Assembly (NCBI GenBank): GCA_001599915.1
Contig: BCIG01000012.1
Coordinates: 682,001 to 746,000 of the forward strand
Source: Symbiotaphrina buchneri
Lineage: Eukaryota > Ascomycota > Symbiotaphrinales > Symbiotaphrinaceae
Length of the DNA: 64,000 nt
Direction: 5' to 3'
The translations under genes were made by a program, and so were the position numbers. Of this stretch, positions 47,114 through 58,527 are shown one piece after another. How positions within the stretch are numbered: position 1 is the stretch's first letter; the number at the start of each line of letters is the position of its first letter. The notes beneath the pieces are model-generated. The model saw only the letters and a program-made list of their open reading frames with translations, was not told where the DNA came from and did no database searches.

Positions 47114-50100
47114 ATGGCGACCTCAATCACGTTCATCCTGCTGTTATGCGTATCACTCGTCGCTGCGTCGGCCAATCCCCTTGTCTGCGCCATCGACAAG
47201 GCCATCATCGAGCACATCAGCCCGACGTGGGAGAAGGATGCATGCGCGTACTGTAGCAGCTTGATCCAAGTTCCTGCCGTGACCAAGACGGTTGCTACTG
47301 TCACGCCGACGACGTGAGTTAACCGGCCCTTACTCTTCCGATTGCAGACTGCGCTGACGATTGAGATAGAACGGTTGTTGTCACCGTGACGGAGGGTGCC
47401 TCGTCGGGTGGTGATAGCCAGAAGAGAGAAGCTGAACGGAAGAGAGCAGCTGACGAGGCCAAGCTCGTCGAGAGGGGCGTCGCGCAGCCGAATTGCTTCA
47501 AGAACGTCGCCGCGGCCGTAGTGACGCAGGCGTGTTCATGCATCTCGAGCGATATCCCAAAAGCGACTGTTTCCGTCACCGCCACTGCTCCCACACATGT
47601 ACATCAACCCCTCTTGCACCCGATAATCCCAGATATACCAGCTAACATTGTCCCTCAAAACAGACCGTCACGCAAACCGTTACCGTCGTAGTGGCATCCA
47701 CGCCCACATCAACACACGCTCCCGCTCCCTGCAAGCATGACATCCCCTTCATCGCTATCGAGCTGTACTCGATCGGCCACCCGAATTTCTGCAAGGATTT
47801 CAATGGCAAGACCGTCCAGGGCCAGCCGCTGAAGGGCTTTCTCGACCATGAGATCTTGGGTGCATGTTCGTGCTTGACCGCTTCGGCGAGCAAGACGGTG
47901 ACGTCCGGTGTTGCGGCTTCTTCATCATCGGTGGTGGTGCTCACGAGCTCGAGTTCGAGTAGCGCTTTGGTGTTGCCATCATCCACAGCTGCGTCGAATG
48001 CCTGTTCGTCATCCGTGGCTTCCAGCAGTGTCGTGCTGTCCAGCAGCAGTGCCTCGTCGGCAAGTTCAGCCGCGAGCTCGACTCTCGCGTCGTATTCAAG
48101 CACATACTCTCCTTCGGCATCATCGAGTAGTCAAGCTTCGTCTTCTTCTTCGGCTGTCACTATCACCTTCACAACACTGTCCACCAGCTCTGCCAGCGCT
48201 AGCAGTACTATCCCCGGAACAAGCTCATACACGTCCAGCGCAGCGAGCTCCAGCTCGTTCGCGAGCTCATCCGCAGGCTCTTCGAGCTCAGGAGGTTCCT
48301 CCAGCAAACTAATCTCATCATCCAGCACTTCCTCCACACCGGCAACCTGCTACCCCATCGCCACCAACATTGTGCAAAACCCCAGTTTCGAAGACTCTGC
48401 AACCAACGTCCTCCCCTGGGTCGCCGCACCCAACCCGTCCCAGACAGCCGGTAGCGCCGCGATCATGGAATCCACCAGCTTCGCATACGACGGGCTTAAT
48501 AGCATCGCTGCATCTGCCGTACAATCCGGCTCGAACCCCAATGCCTACGGTGCCGGCGTTGACCTGACGCAGACACTAGTGACGATCCCGGGCGTGACGT
48601 ACAGCTACACGATGGCATTCTATTTCGGTTCCAGCAATATCTACACGTACATCAATGTCTTTGTGGACGATAATCCGAATGTTGTTCTGTCATTGACACC
48701 GCAGTACTCGCCCGCCGGTAGCTGGCAGGTCAGTGGCGCAAAGTACTTCACGGCCACGAGCAGTTTGACGACGCTGCGGATTAATATGGTCGCTGAGGCG
48801 GATCAGAGTAATACCTTTTATGTGGATGAGATTGGGATCCTCCCTGTTGGCACGTGTCCCACGCCGTCGTCCTCGTCTGTGGCGGTACCTTCGACGTCTT
48901 CTTCGATCAGCTCAGTGATTCCGTCTTCATCCACTGCATCGTCTTCTTCCTCCTCACCAGCCACCAGTTCAAGCAGCTCCAGCTCAGTCTACTCCTCACC
49001 CTCCAGCTCTCCCGCATCCAGCACACTCTCCTCCTTCTTCAGCATCTCCTCTTCCGCAATCACCACCTCCCCACCCAGCAGCTCCTCCTCCCTTCCCTTT
49101 TCATCCACCAGCACGTCGAGCGCCTCCCAACCAAGCTGCTCCTCAAACGGCACACCGCTCTGCAGCGCGGCCAGTAGCAGCTGCATGCCAGCATGCGACT
49201 ACACGTCCGCGAACGGGGGGCTGTGGACGACGTACTGCGGCACGTTCCAGAGCAGCGTGCTGTACTCGGGCCCGCCGCGGTACACGGAGTACTCGCTGGC
49301 CGACTGCATTGCCGCCTGCGAGGGATATGATGGCTGTCAGGCTGTCGCTTGGAATCCCTCCGGGACCCAGGCGAACTGCTTTATTCTTACGACGCCACAG
49401 AGCACGAGCTCCATTATATATTCCGACTCACCACCGTACCAGGTTGCGCTTACGGGGAGCAGGGCGGATATTGGGTGTGTGGCGGCGTCGTCGTCAAGTT
49501 CGAGTCTGGCGGCTTCTTCGTCGTACGATTCGGCTTCCAGCTCTATCGTGCAGTCGAGTAGCAGCTCTGCGATCTCATCCGTGAGCGATTCCTCGTCGGC
49601 ACCCAGCTCGAGCTCTATTGCAAGCTCCACGTCCAGCGCAATCGCGTCGTCAAGCTCTTCAGGCTTCGTCACCAGTACATCTAGCTCTGCATCCTCGTCC
49701 GAGGCACCATCTGCGTCTGCGCCGGCATCCTCATCCAGCATTGCTCCATCACCAACCTCGTCTTCGGCAGTCTATCCCGACACAACATTCAGCACCTCCA
49801 TTATCTCCTCTTCTAGCAGCAGTAGCAGCAGCAGCAGCGCGGGCGTGCTCACAACCAGCAGCCCACAGACCTGCCCGATGGCTCAAACACCCACGAGCAC
49901 CACAACCATCATACACGGGCGTTCTACCACGACGTACACCCTCCCCACGCCAGTCTACTCTTGTCCAAGCAGCTCCAAATCCTCAAGCATCGCCTTCAAC
50001 ATGTGGAACCCATCGCACAGCTGCTCGGGCAGCCACCTGCAGACGGCCCCAAGCATCTCCGAGTGCTACTGCCAGAGCATCTACAGCGCGGATTCTATAT

Positions 50101-50294
50101 TTATTAATACGTTTACGCCCGGGCGCGATCTGACGGACGCGCAGGCGGATGGCGGATGTTGCGCGCTGTGGTTCTTTGCGGACACCGGGTGCACAGAGCC
50201 GATTAGTACGGCGGTGCTGAGTGTCAGTGATATTGTCGGCACCTGTGTTGATATTGATGAGAGCTGGTATGGTGTTAAGTTGATCTGTAATTAA
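47114..50294 (+). CDS. Secreted modular Ser-rich wall protein with lectin-like and apple/PAN-like domains
   Basis: 1,019 residues from exons 47114-47313, 47370-47598 and 47664-50294. A signal peptide (FILLLCVSLVAASA) is followed by three short two- to three-Cys modules separated by Thr/Val runs. A Ser-rich stalk comes next. A domain of about 160 residues follows (NIVQNPSFEDSA, SYTMAFYFGSS, ADQSNTFYVDEIGI) and resembles carbohydrate-binding beta-sandwich domains. Then come another Ser stalk, an apple/PAN-like Cys domain (YSLADCIAACEGYDGCQAVAW, NCFIL), a third stalk and a C-terminal Cys-rich module ending VKLICN. No GPI signal is obvious. Likely an extracellular wall or adhesion protein. Confidence 0.82.
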
Positions 50295-50724
50295 GTGTTT
50301 CTGGAAGGGAGGGCGTAAGTGTGGAGGGGTGTGTAATGAGCTATGTCTGTAATGAACTTTTCTATCTCTACTGCACGATTCAAATTCGATCGTCTTCGGT
50401 GACCCGTGAAGCCCCAAATCGAGACCGGCTGATGTCTGCGGCCTCGATCCTCGAATCCTTGTCCACGTGTAAGGCCGTTCGAGACTCAAGCCCTTCCTCC
50501 CCTCCAGCGGTCCGCGCAATCCCGCCTTTGTTTGCGCACGGACTGCCTCCTCCAACCACGGCGGGCCAAGGCCGACAAACCATGCGCCCGACGCCTAGAT
50601 CTCGAGACCCAGCCTTCCTGCAAACCCTTTTCCTCCAAATCCCATAAACTCTCGATCCCCATTCGCCCCATTCGCCCCATTTGCTCACCCTCCCTGAACC
50701 TGCCTGCTGTCCCTACACCGCAAG
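50295..50724. other. Intergenic, no gene seen
   Basis: Spacer with the promoter of the oxygenase gene downstream. Confidence 0.5.
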
Positions 50725-51848
50725 ATGGGCAGCCAAACGCCCTCACCCAGCGTGCAGCGGATCCCATACACGGCGCCGCTGGAGACATTCATCGGCGCGC
50801 TCGAGCGCGACGGCTGCGTCGTGATCCAGGACTTCACGACGGCAGCGACTCTGGCGCAGGCGCAGCGCGAGGTGCAGCCGTTCCTGGACGCGCAGGATAA
50901 GACGAGTACGGTTGGCGGTGCGTATCCCACCCGGACGCTTTCGCCAGCTGTGGATGGTTCAGCAGAGACCCGGGTGGCCTCTGCAAGGATCGATTACTGC
51001 AGCGGATGCTGACTGCGGTGTCCATATACAGCGCTGAATGGGGGCACGCGGACCTGCACACGCCTGGTCGGCCGCAGCGCGACAGTGCGGGAGAAGTTCT
51101 TCTCGGACCCTTTGTACCAATCGCTGGCAGAGCACTTCCTGACGCTGACCACAACGACCTACTACGGCGACATGCCCGAGACCAACGCCTCTCCGCCACT
51201 CCTCTCCATTGGGATCACAATGTCGACGCTCCCCGGCGCGCGCGCGCAGCGCCTACACCGCGACGACAAGAACCACCACGCGCGGCACACTCCCGCCACA
51301 CATTATTCCAAGGGACGGGATATGCTGCTCGGCCTGTTCGTGCCGGGGTGCGATACGTGTCGCGAGAATGGTGCGACGCGCGTCGTGCCGGGAAGTCATT
51401 TGTGGGGCGATGAGAGGCCGGAGGTTGGCCGGGGAGAGGGGGGAGGAGTATATGCGGATGGCGGCGTGGGCGTGGTGGATGCGGAGTTGAAGGTTGGCGA
51501 GGCATTTGTCATGTTGGGGAGCTTGTATCATGGAGCGGGAAGCTATACAAGACAGGATGGAGGGCAGAGAACGGTTCATATCATGTTTATGTGCTCAGGG
51601 GTTTATAGGCAGGAGGTGAGTTGCCCTCGTTTGTCGCCGTTGCGGGAGTTGGAGATGGCTAATTCGGGGCGCTTTGTAATAATTAGGAGATCCCCTGGCT
51701 TAGTTATTCGATCGATGACGTCAAGACGTACTCGAAGCTGGTACAGCAGCGCCTGGGATGGAAGCAGTCGGAGCCGAACCTGGGATGGGTGGACCTCAAG
51801 TCGCCGGAGTTCTTGTTGGAATTAATATGGAGGGGAAAGACAATATAA
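50725..51848 (+). CDS. PhyH-family dioxygenase, FtmOx1-like
   Basis: 312 residues from exons 50725-50917, 51032-51615 and 51687-51848. The N-terminus (LERDGCVVIQDF) is typical of PhyH enzymes of fungal secondary metabolism, such as verruculogen synthase. Metal ligands are seen in LHRDDKNHH (His about 140, Asp about 142) and the distal His in LGSLYHGAGSY; RTVHIMF supplies the likely 2-oxoglutarate Arg. The C-terminal exon (EIPWLSYSIDDVKTYSKLVQ, LGWVDLKSPEFLLE) matches the family end. All active-site residues are present. No backbone biosynthetic gene is near, so the substrate is unknown. Confidence 0.88.
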
Positions 51849-52559
51849 ACGATAATCGAAGAGACTCGAAGGCACTGACCAGATCTGTACTCCTGGCTAT
51901 TCTATCGTCCAAGATATGAAGTTCGGCCCAGCCTATCAAGCGCCAGCTCACGGAAGACACTGGTCTTGGTGACCGCTCCGGAGTTTATAACCAACTTGTC
52001 GAGTGCGCGATTTAGTCAGCCTCATATGCAGTTCCGAAAGGAGGAAGCGCAGCGTCTCATGTCCGTGAGAAGATTTGGTGTTCCGGCTCTTATTGCCTGG
52101 TTTTCTTATTGTACATATCATGTTTTTGGTAAAGAGTGGAAAGTCTTAGGACGTTCATCTCATGCTCTCGTCATCTCGTGCTCTCGGCATCTCACGCTCT
52201 CGTCTTTCCATGGATCAGAATCCGCTGGAGTATGGATGTGGTAAAGAGGCCATGCAAAGCCGAGTTAAACGATCGCTCGTCTTTGCCTCTAATACTGGAG
52301 CTCTCGGTGTCTCCTGCTCCATCGGATGTTCCGGGTGTGATAAGGTAGCATCCAAGGTAGCGTGTTCGAACCCCTTCTCAGCCTGGATCGGGGATACGAC
52401 CCTAACTCCGGGGGACATACTGCATCCTCACAATGTAACCCTATTCCAGCCGGTCCATCCGCAATTAATAATTATCAAAACCCATGAACCTCTCCCATTA
52501 AATCATACCTATTCTCATCAATAACAATCTCCCCACCACCTCCGCTATCACGGCCAACC
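51849..52559. other. Intergenic, no gene seen
   Basis: Only short frames without resemblance. Near 52140-52215 the words CTCATGCTCTCG and CTCGTGCTCTCG recur, a small local repeat. Confidence 0.45.
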
Positions 52560-53036
52560 ATGCCTTCCCAAATCCACACCACCGCTATGCAATTCCTCGA
52601 CACGCTGGGCACTCTCTCTGGCCACTCCCTCCTGCCTCTCCTCGCGCCCACCTACCGACACCGCTGGGCACCTTCTTCCCTCTCTCCTCCCCCCACAAAA
52701 GACCGCGTGGGCTTCGCAGAGCACATCAACTCCCTCAGCGCCATCATGCCCAGCTTCAAGGTCACGCCGAAAGAGATGTGGGAGAACGAGACAGCAAGGC
52801 AGGTGGTCGTGTGGGCGACGAGCGAGGCTGTGTTTGGTGATGATGTTAGGGATGAAGGGATCACGGAGGAGGAATGGAGGTATCAGGGCGAGTATATGTT
52901 TGTGATGACGATGGATGAGACGCGCGAGAGGGTGCAGGATGTATTGGAGTTTTTGGATAGCAAAGAGACGGAGAGGTTGAGGGGTTTGATGGCGAGGGCG
53001 AGGAGGAACTTGGACGCGTTGAAGGGGGAGGAATGA
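52560..53036 (+). CDS. NTF2/SnoaL-like small protein
   Basis: 158 residues, no intron. Words such as FLDTLGTLS, LLAPTYRHRWAPSSL, GFAEHINSLSAIMPSF and EYMFVMTMDETRERVQDVLEFLDS fit a cone-shaped NTF2/SnoaL-like fold often found as small fungal enzymes or binding proteins near metabolite genes. No signal peptide. Catalytic residues cannot be assigned. It lies downstream of the FtmOx1-like oxygenase on the same strand. Confidence 0.7.
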   Translation: MPSQIHTTAMQFLDTLGTLSGHSLLPLLAPTYRHRWAPSSLSPPPTKDRVGFAEHINSLSAIMPSFKVTPKEMWENETARQVVVWATSEAVFGDDVRDEGITEEEWRYQGEYMFVMTMDETRERVQDVLEFLDSKETERLRGLMARARRNLDALKGEE

Positions 53037-53397
53037 TTTCAGGGTATGATGGCGATACTATACACTTCCGAGATCGGCATGGACGGCGATGGCGGAGGAC
53101 CGGGAGGACCGATGGCATGTTCCCTCCAAGGGTATGACATTCCCAGCGGCAGCTCGGCAGCTGAAGGACAAACGCCTTCGTCAGAACATAGAAGAAGACC
53201 CAGCTAGTGGAGGATCGTGTGTGTTTGGTCCCAATATGCAATAAGCCGTATGCGATGTCATTGTTCTCGTTGCAGCCGCAGTGCTCGCTCCCAATGCCTC
53301 GCCCTCGACATGCTTGCATCTCGCATGAATTCACACCAGCAAGGAGTCGTAACAAGCACGTTTCCACCATAAGTCTTCCTCCCAGCCCATCCCCACC
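53037..53397. other. 3' intergenic between convergent genes
   Basis: No coding signal seen. Confidence 0.5.
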
Positions 53398-53901
53398 TCA
53401 CGTGAACGTATCGCCCAAAAATCTCGGCTCGGGGACCTCCCTAACCGGCCTCTTGCCCTCACTCTCCTCCCTCCTGACCCTCTTCACCCTGTTCTCCGCG
53501 AGCCTAAACCCCCACCTCCCCACCGCCCAGAGCACACCCACACCCGCACTCGCCAGAATCGTCGGCGGCGCCGCCACAAACCCCACGCCCGTCACAAAAC
53601 TGCCCAGCACCCCAGCACTCAGCGCAGCGATGGCAGCGTATTTGGCATAGCGTACGAGCCGCCAGAAGATGAACCGGCCGAGGTAGTGGAGTGTGCGCAG
53701 GAAGGCGCGCGTGCGGAGACGGGCGGGACGCGTTTCGGCCCCGGCGGGGGAAATGAGGTAGTGTGCGTTGCGCTTGAAGTTGGCGTATGCGGATGAGGAG
53801 GCGCGGTCGACGGCGTGGTTGAGCTCGGTGGTGGAGGGGGAGGAGGTTGAGCCCGGGGGTGGTGCGGGAGGAGCGGAGGCCGGAGGGGCAGTCGTGGACA
53901 T
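53398..53901 (-). CDS. Small membrane protein of unknown function
   Basis: 167 residues, no intron. A Pro/Ser/Ala-rich N-terminal 35 residues precede a basic amphipathic stretch (RTRAFLRTLHYLGRFIFWRLVRY). Two hydrophobic segments follow (AAIAALSAGVLGSFVTGVGF and AAPPTILASAGVGVLWAVG), then a basic, charged tail. No family is recognised. The codon pattern and length argue that it is a real gene; an organelle or ER membrane location is possible but not shown. Confidence 0.6.
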   Translation of the reverse strand: MSTTAPPASAPPAPPPGSTSSPSTTELNHAVDRASSSAYANFKRNAHYLISPAGAETRPARLRTRAFLRTLHYLGRFIFWRLVRYAKYAAIAALSAGVLGSFVTGVGFVAAPPTILASAGVGVLWAVGRWGFRLAENRVKRVRREESEGKRPVREVPEPRFLGDTFT

Positions 53902-54451
53902 AGTGATGGAGGGAAGCCCTGATCCAGGCTGGATTCTGACGGCTGGAAACGCAGCGCCAGAGAAGTTGTGGGAGGAGCAGAGTTGTGGGAGTGTCAGATT
54001 TCGGTTAGTGTGACATCATCTCGCTTCGGGCTCGTCTTCGGACCACCGACACAGCTCGGCGGGCACTTCATTGTTGCCCGCCAATTGATGTGTCAAGCAC
54101 GCTTGAGCTGATTTATCCTAAGGTAGATAGAAGCAATGACCGGAAATCAATCTACGTAGTAAATTCCCTCCAGTTATTATTATGCTTGGACCTCCTTGAA
54201 ATTCAAAACAGGTAAACATAAAGCGACTTGAAGCGGTCCCGATGGTGGTCCTCCGAATTAAGGTTAACTTTCCGGCCGGAGGAGTTCCGGTCTCGCTTCG
54301 GACGATTGCGGAATGACGCTCGTGCGCTATGGCGAAAATCTCTTACTTATCGCAAAGCATCCCTAGCTTTTCTCCTGTTCCCCCTCTTTATTTCCATCTA
54401 CCATCAATTCCATCGCAGCATATCGGACTCTTCGTCGATAAACGCTCCAAA
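53902..54451. other. Divergent promoter, small membrane protein and permease
   Basis: 550 bp between two start codons that face away from each other; no coding signal. Confidence 0.5.
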
Positions 54452-56914
54452 ATGTCATTGCAGAACCGTAGGAGCGCCTCGGGCGCATCCGCCAAACCCG
54501 AAAGCGTGGTGGAGCCAACCAACCCGCTGCAATCCAACTTCGACGAGACCAGCAGCATGGACTCGGACGAGCGCTATCTGGTGAGACGAGCCTCTGGCTA
54601 GGGAACAGATACAGAAAGGTTCAGATGAAAGATGAGTCCGGATCTCTTTTGCGCGCTCAATATACTCCGTCTACCAGGGTGAGTATGACACGGGTAAGAT
54701 CAATTGCAAAGATTTGCAGCTGCGGGGCCGCTCTTCATCTCTTGCGGTTTTAGAGTGTGTGGCCGCGGCTGGAATCGTAGCACGCGGGCGCACGTTTGTC
54801 TTGTCCTCCTTCCTCGTTTTGGAGGAGGGCGAGGCAGCGGGCTGAGACAGTACCGCTTGAACTTGATCGCTTTAATGAGCGCGTAAGGAGATGCTACGAC
54901 GACATTGAGATCTTTCCTGTTCCCTTTCCTTGTTGAGTGTGATGGTTGTTGACACTCCAGGTAGAATGCTCTTGGATACAAGCAGGTGAGCAGATCATTC
55001 CGAGATAGAGTTGCCAATGTGATACTGACTGTTGTCATAGTCGCTTCATAGGCAGTGGAAGTTTCTCGAAAGCTTTGCTGCCAGTTTTGGTGAGCCTTGC
55101 TGCAGAATAGAAAGACATCGCCCCGTCTAACACTGGCCATAGCTGCTCTGTACTCGGTCGGCGGAATTCGATCGACCTTTACAATTGGAATAGGAGCTGG
55201 AGGACCCGCAGCTTATTGGTAATATTTGGTCAATGGGCAACAGTTGATAATCAGTTATTAATGCACTCTCAGGTCCAGCTATGTCGTTTGCTGCTTTTTT
55301 GTGTTCATCACGGCAGCGGTCCTGGCGGAAATCTGCTCGGCTCTTCCAGCAGCAGGGTCCATCTACTTGTGAGTCCATCACATGAGCCCTACAGCGTGTC
55401 AGGGCTTTCTGACATTCCACAGCTGGGCCGCTGAATCAGGAGGTCCTCGCTTCGGTCGTCTTTTTGGCTTCATCGTAGCGTGGTGGAGTACCACCGCTTG
55501 GACGACCTTTGTTGCCGCAAACTGTCAAGCCGCCGCCAACTTCCTGCTGTCTGAAATCACTGTTTTCGGTCTCTCGTCCAGCACAGACACCAGCGACGTC
55601 AAGTTCCGCGCTGTACAATGGATAGTCGCCGAGGCGATCCTCTTCATCTCCATCGGCATGAATTATCTCAACCCGAATACGTACAAGACCATCTTCCGCA
55701 TGGCAACAGGGATCATCATTCTAGATTTCCTCCTGAACATGATCTGGCTCCCAATCGGCGTATCCAAGACCTACGGCTTCCAGCCTGCGAGTTTCGTCTT
55801 CACGCAGACGTACAACGAGACGGGAGCGCCGCCGGTTTGGAACTGGATGCTGAGTTACTTTGTCACGGCCGGAATCCTTGTCGGCTTCGAAGCTAGTGGC
55901 CATATCAGCGAGGAGACCAAGGATGCCAGCATCACGGCTGCGAGAGGTATCTTCTCCTCGGCGGTGGCATCGGGTCTGATTGGCTTTCCGCTCATCATCC
56001 TCTTTCTCTTCTGCACTCCGGATCTCGACACGCTGTATGCGCTCGACGCACCTCAACCGTTTGTGAGCCTGTATGCCATGACTCTGGGACAAGGAGGCCA
56101 TGTCTTCATGGTCGTGGTCTGCATCCTCGGACTTATGTTTGTATGTTTTCCCGCTGGCCCCTATAACTCAATCTGAAATCTCTGACACCCATCAGAACAC
56201 TACGGTAGCGGGCGTTGCCTCCTCCCGCCTTATCTGGGCCGTAGCCCGCGACGGCGTGCTTCCAGGCTCCAGCTGGATCTCGCGCGTGTCCGGGAACAAA
56301 GAACCGCGCAACGCCGTCACAGTCATGCTCACCGTCGCCGCCCTGCTGCTGTGCACCATCCTGCCGTCGCCTGTGGCCTTTACTTCGCTTGTCAGTGCCG
56401 CCGGTGTGCCCACAATCACGGCGTATGCTTTGATTTGCTGTACGTTCTTATCCCCCTGTGCGACCTCCGTCCCGGAAATGAGTTGAAGACTAACGCTTCC
56501 TGCCAGTTGGCCGCACATTTCTCACTCCGCACTCCTTCCACCACGCGCGCTGGTCTCTGGGGCGGTGGTCGCGGCCGCTGAGTTTCATCGCCATGGTCTA
56601 CAATCTCTACCTAGCCGCCGTGCTCTTCTCGCCGATCGAGTTCCCTGTGACGGCTGATACCTTCAACTGTACGTTCCCCGTTCCTCTTGCTTCCTTCCCT
56701 TCCCTGCGTAAATGCGCGTTCCCAGGCTGCCGGGTGTTCTGAACAGTACAGCTAACCAGGGCATGTATCCAATGCAGATTCACCGGTCATTTTCGGCGCA
56801 ATCACCATCTTTGGGGTCTTGTCGTACTGGTTCACGCCCGAGGAGAAGTGGCTGCCTGCGGCTCGGCTCGGGAAGCTGAGGGAGATTGAAGAGGAGATTA
56901 ATGCCAAGGGGTAG
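54452..56914 (+). CDS. Amino-acid/GABA/polyamine permease (APC family)
   Basis: 543 residues from nine exons: 54452-54580, 54965-54985, 55041-55089, 55143-55218, 55273-55368, 55423-56140, 56196-56439, 56507-56668 and 56778-56914. The second exon is only 21 nt (NALGYKQ), and the first intron is 384 nt, long for this genome. Family words: HRQWKFLESFAASF, AEICSALPAAGSIY, WAAESGGPRFGRLFG, SGHISEETKDAS, VASSRLIWAVARDGVLP and SLGRWSRPLSF. Around twelve helices are expected, in the plasma or vacuolar membrane. The group includes Uga4- and Tpo5-like carriers; the exact substrate is open. Confidence 0.87.
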
Positions 56915-57398
56915 AGTAGACGCCTGTGTGGTGTTGTGGTTTCGTGCGGGGGTACGAGGGGATGTGGCAAGGTGGAGATGTGGAGCTGGCGGCAGGTAAA
57001 TGGAAGAAGGGGATTTAGGAAGAGGATCTATGAAGTACCAATAGAAGTAAAGGTGGAATGGGACGGAGTGTGTGAAGATGCTGGATGATGGATGTTGCAC
57101 GGGTTTCCAGATCACATTTGGGAATTCACGTGAAGGTGGAGGAAGGGGAGCTCCTAGATTGAAAAAGATAATGTACGGTAGTAGAGCTAGATTGGTATAT
57201 ACGCGTTTGATTTATCTGATAGCTTTTGCCGCATTCTTTGTCATTTTTATAGTTCATTTCCAAGCTCCGGCTGCCTTGGGGGGCATGTCGAATCAAAACT
57301 GTCAATACACAACTCTATCCGACAAGAGCTAGTCCGCTCGCCCAGTATAATTATGGAAATTGTTTGGACCCGGATTCAGCAGCCATTGATCAGCTAGC
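56915..57398. other. 3' intergenic between convergent genes
   Basis: No coding signal; AT-rich tail near 57160-57260. Confidence 0.5.
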
Positions 57399-57887
57399 TC
57401 AAGAGCTTTGTCCATGAACAATCAATCCCACGTCGAATGGCTCTGCAAGGCCATGCTTTTGCAACGCCTTGATAGCATCCATGATCCAAACGGCGCAGTC
57501 ACCTGCCGGTGTCGTGTCCTTCGTTGGAAGTGGCACTTCGCGCAGAATGGTCTCAATAATAGCATCCGTAAAATGATTGGGAATCTTCCCAACCATGACC
57601 TTTCCCAAGAGACGGCCGCTGAGGATGGGGTTGACTCCAAGCCTCACCCGGAAGCGCCAGTCACGGTTCGGATTGAGATCCTGACGAGTTACGGGATCAG
57701 GCATTGCGGAGTCGGATACGTCGTAGACATTTGAGTCGTATGCCTTTGGCTTTTTGGGCTGAACAAGGATTCCCCAGTGATACGCAGAGCGGCCCAAGTG
57801 CGCTCGGTTATCACCAAGGGAGAGCTCATCACGGTGATGGATTGAGATCAGTACTCGTGGTTTGTTACTCATGTTCTTGCAGGTCAT
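57399..57887 (-). CDS. Small fungal protein, possibly DUF6914-like
   Basis: 162 residues, no intron; a second ATG at 57872 (MSNKPRVLIS) may be the true start. The arrangement KPRVLISIHHRDE, SAYHWGILVQPKKP, GRLLGKVMVGKI, CAVWIMDAIKALQKHGL resembles an uncharacterised fungal family in which a YHWA...GPK block precedes a helical C-terminus. I give that name with limited certainty. No signal peptide or membrane segment. Function unknown. Confidence 0.6.
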   Translation of the reverse strand: MTCKNMSNKPRVLISIHHRDELSLGDNRAHLGRSAYHWGILVQPKKPKAYDSNVYDVSDSAMPDPVTRQDLNPNRDWRFRVRLGVNPILSGRLLGKVMVGKIPNHFTDAIIETILREVPLPTKDTTPAGDCAVWIMDAIKALQKHGLAEPFDVGLIVHGQSS

Positions 57888-58527
57888 TCACCCGTAAAAG
57901 GACCAGGATAAAAAGGACGTCAATCTCTAGCGCTTGAAAGATCAAATAATGGTGCATTCGATCTTATATACCATTTCAATAAATTAATGTTCTGCGCAGG
58001 AATTATAGGATAAGGCGCTTCGTGAAACACTATCCCTGCTAGCTTTATCACAGTACCTACGACAATGACTCTCATTTTAGGATTCCCAAGGTTCGGCTTC
58101 GGCACTCAGGCAAGTCAGAAGACAATGTTGAGGGTATGACTGTTTCTCCTGTGTTCTTCCTCTCGTTTTGAGCTTATCCACCGGCTGAAGCTCCCGAGTA
58201 GACAAGATACTACAAGCATGGCTGGGATCCGATACGGTTGCTGTTAAAGTCATACCTTAGGGAGAGAACACGTGATTTGGAATAAGCGACCAGCTTCAAC
58301 ACCGCACCCATCCTTTCTTTGTGCCCGCTCTCAGCTTCTGGAAAATAACGCCAATGCTGTCATTAGACTCTTTGATTGCTTTCTCTATCCACCACCCAGC
58401 ACTACTGGGTAAAGGCAATGTCTTTGATCATTCGGCTGGTAGCGCTTTCTCCTCCATCCATCCATTGTGACACACCTCAGCAGCTACCTTCCGTGCTCGC
58501 CGACATCTCCCATTATCGATCCTGATC
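57888..58527. other. Intergenic, no gene seen
   Basis: Spacer between divergent genes; AT-rich near 57930-58000. Confidence 0.5.

Noticed and set aside
52364-52372. GTTCGAACC as a tRNA T-loop
   Set aside because: Flanking bases form no T-stem and no acceptor or anticodon arms are seen on either strand.
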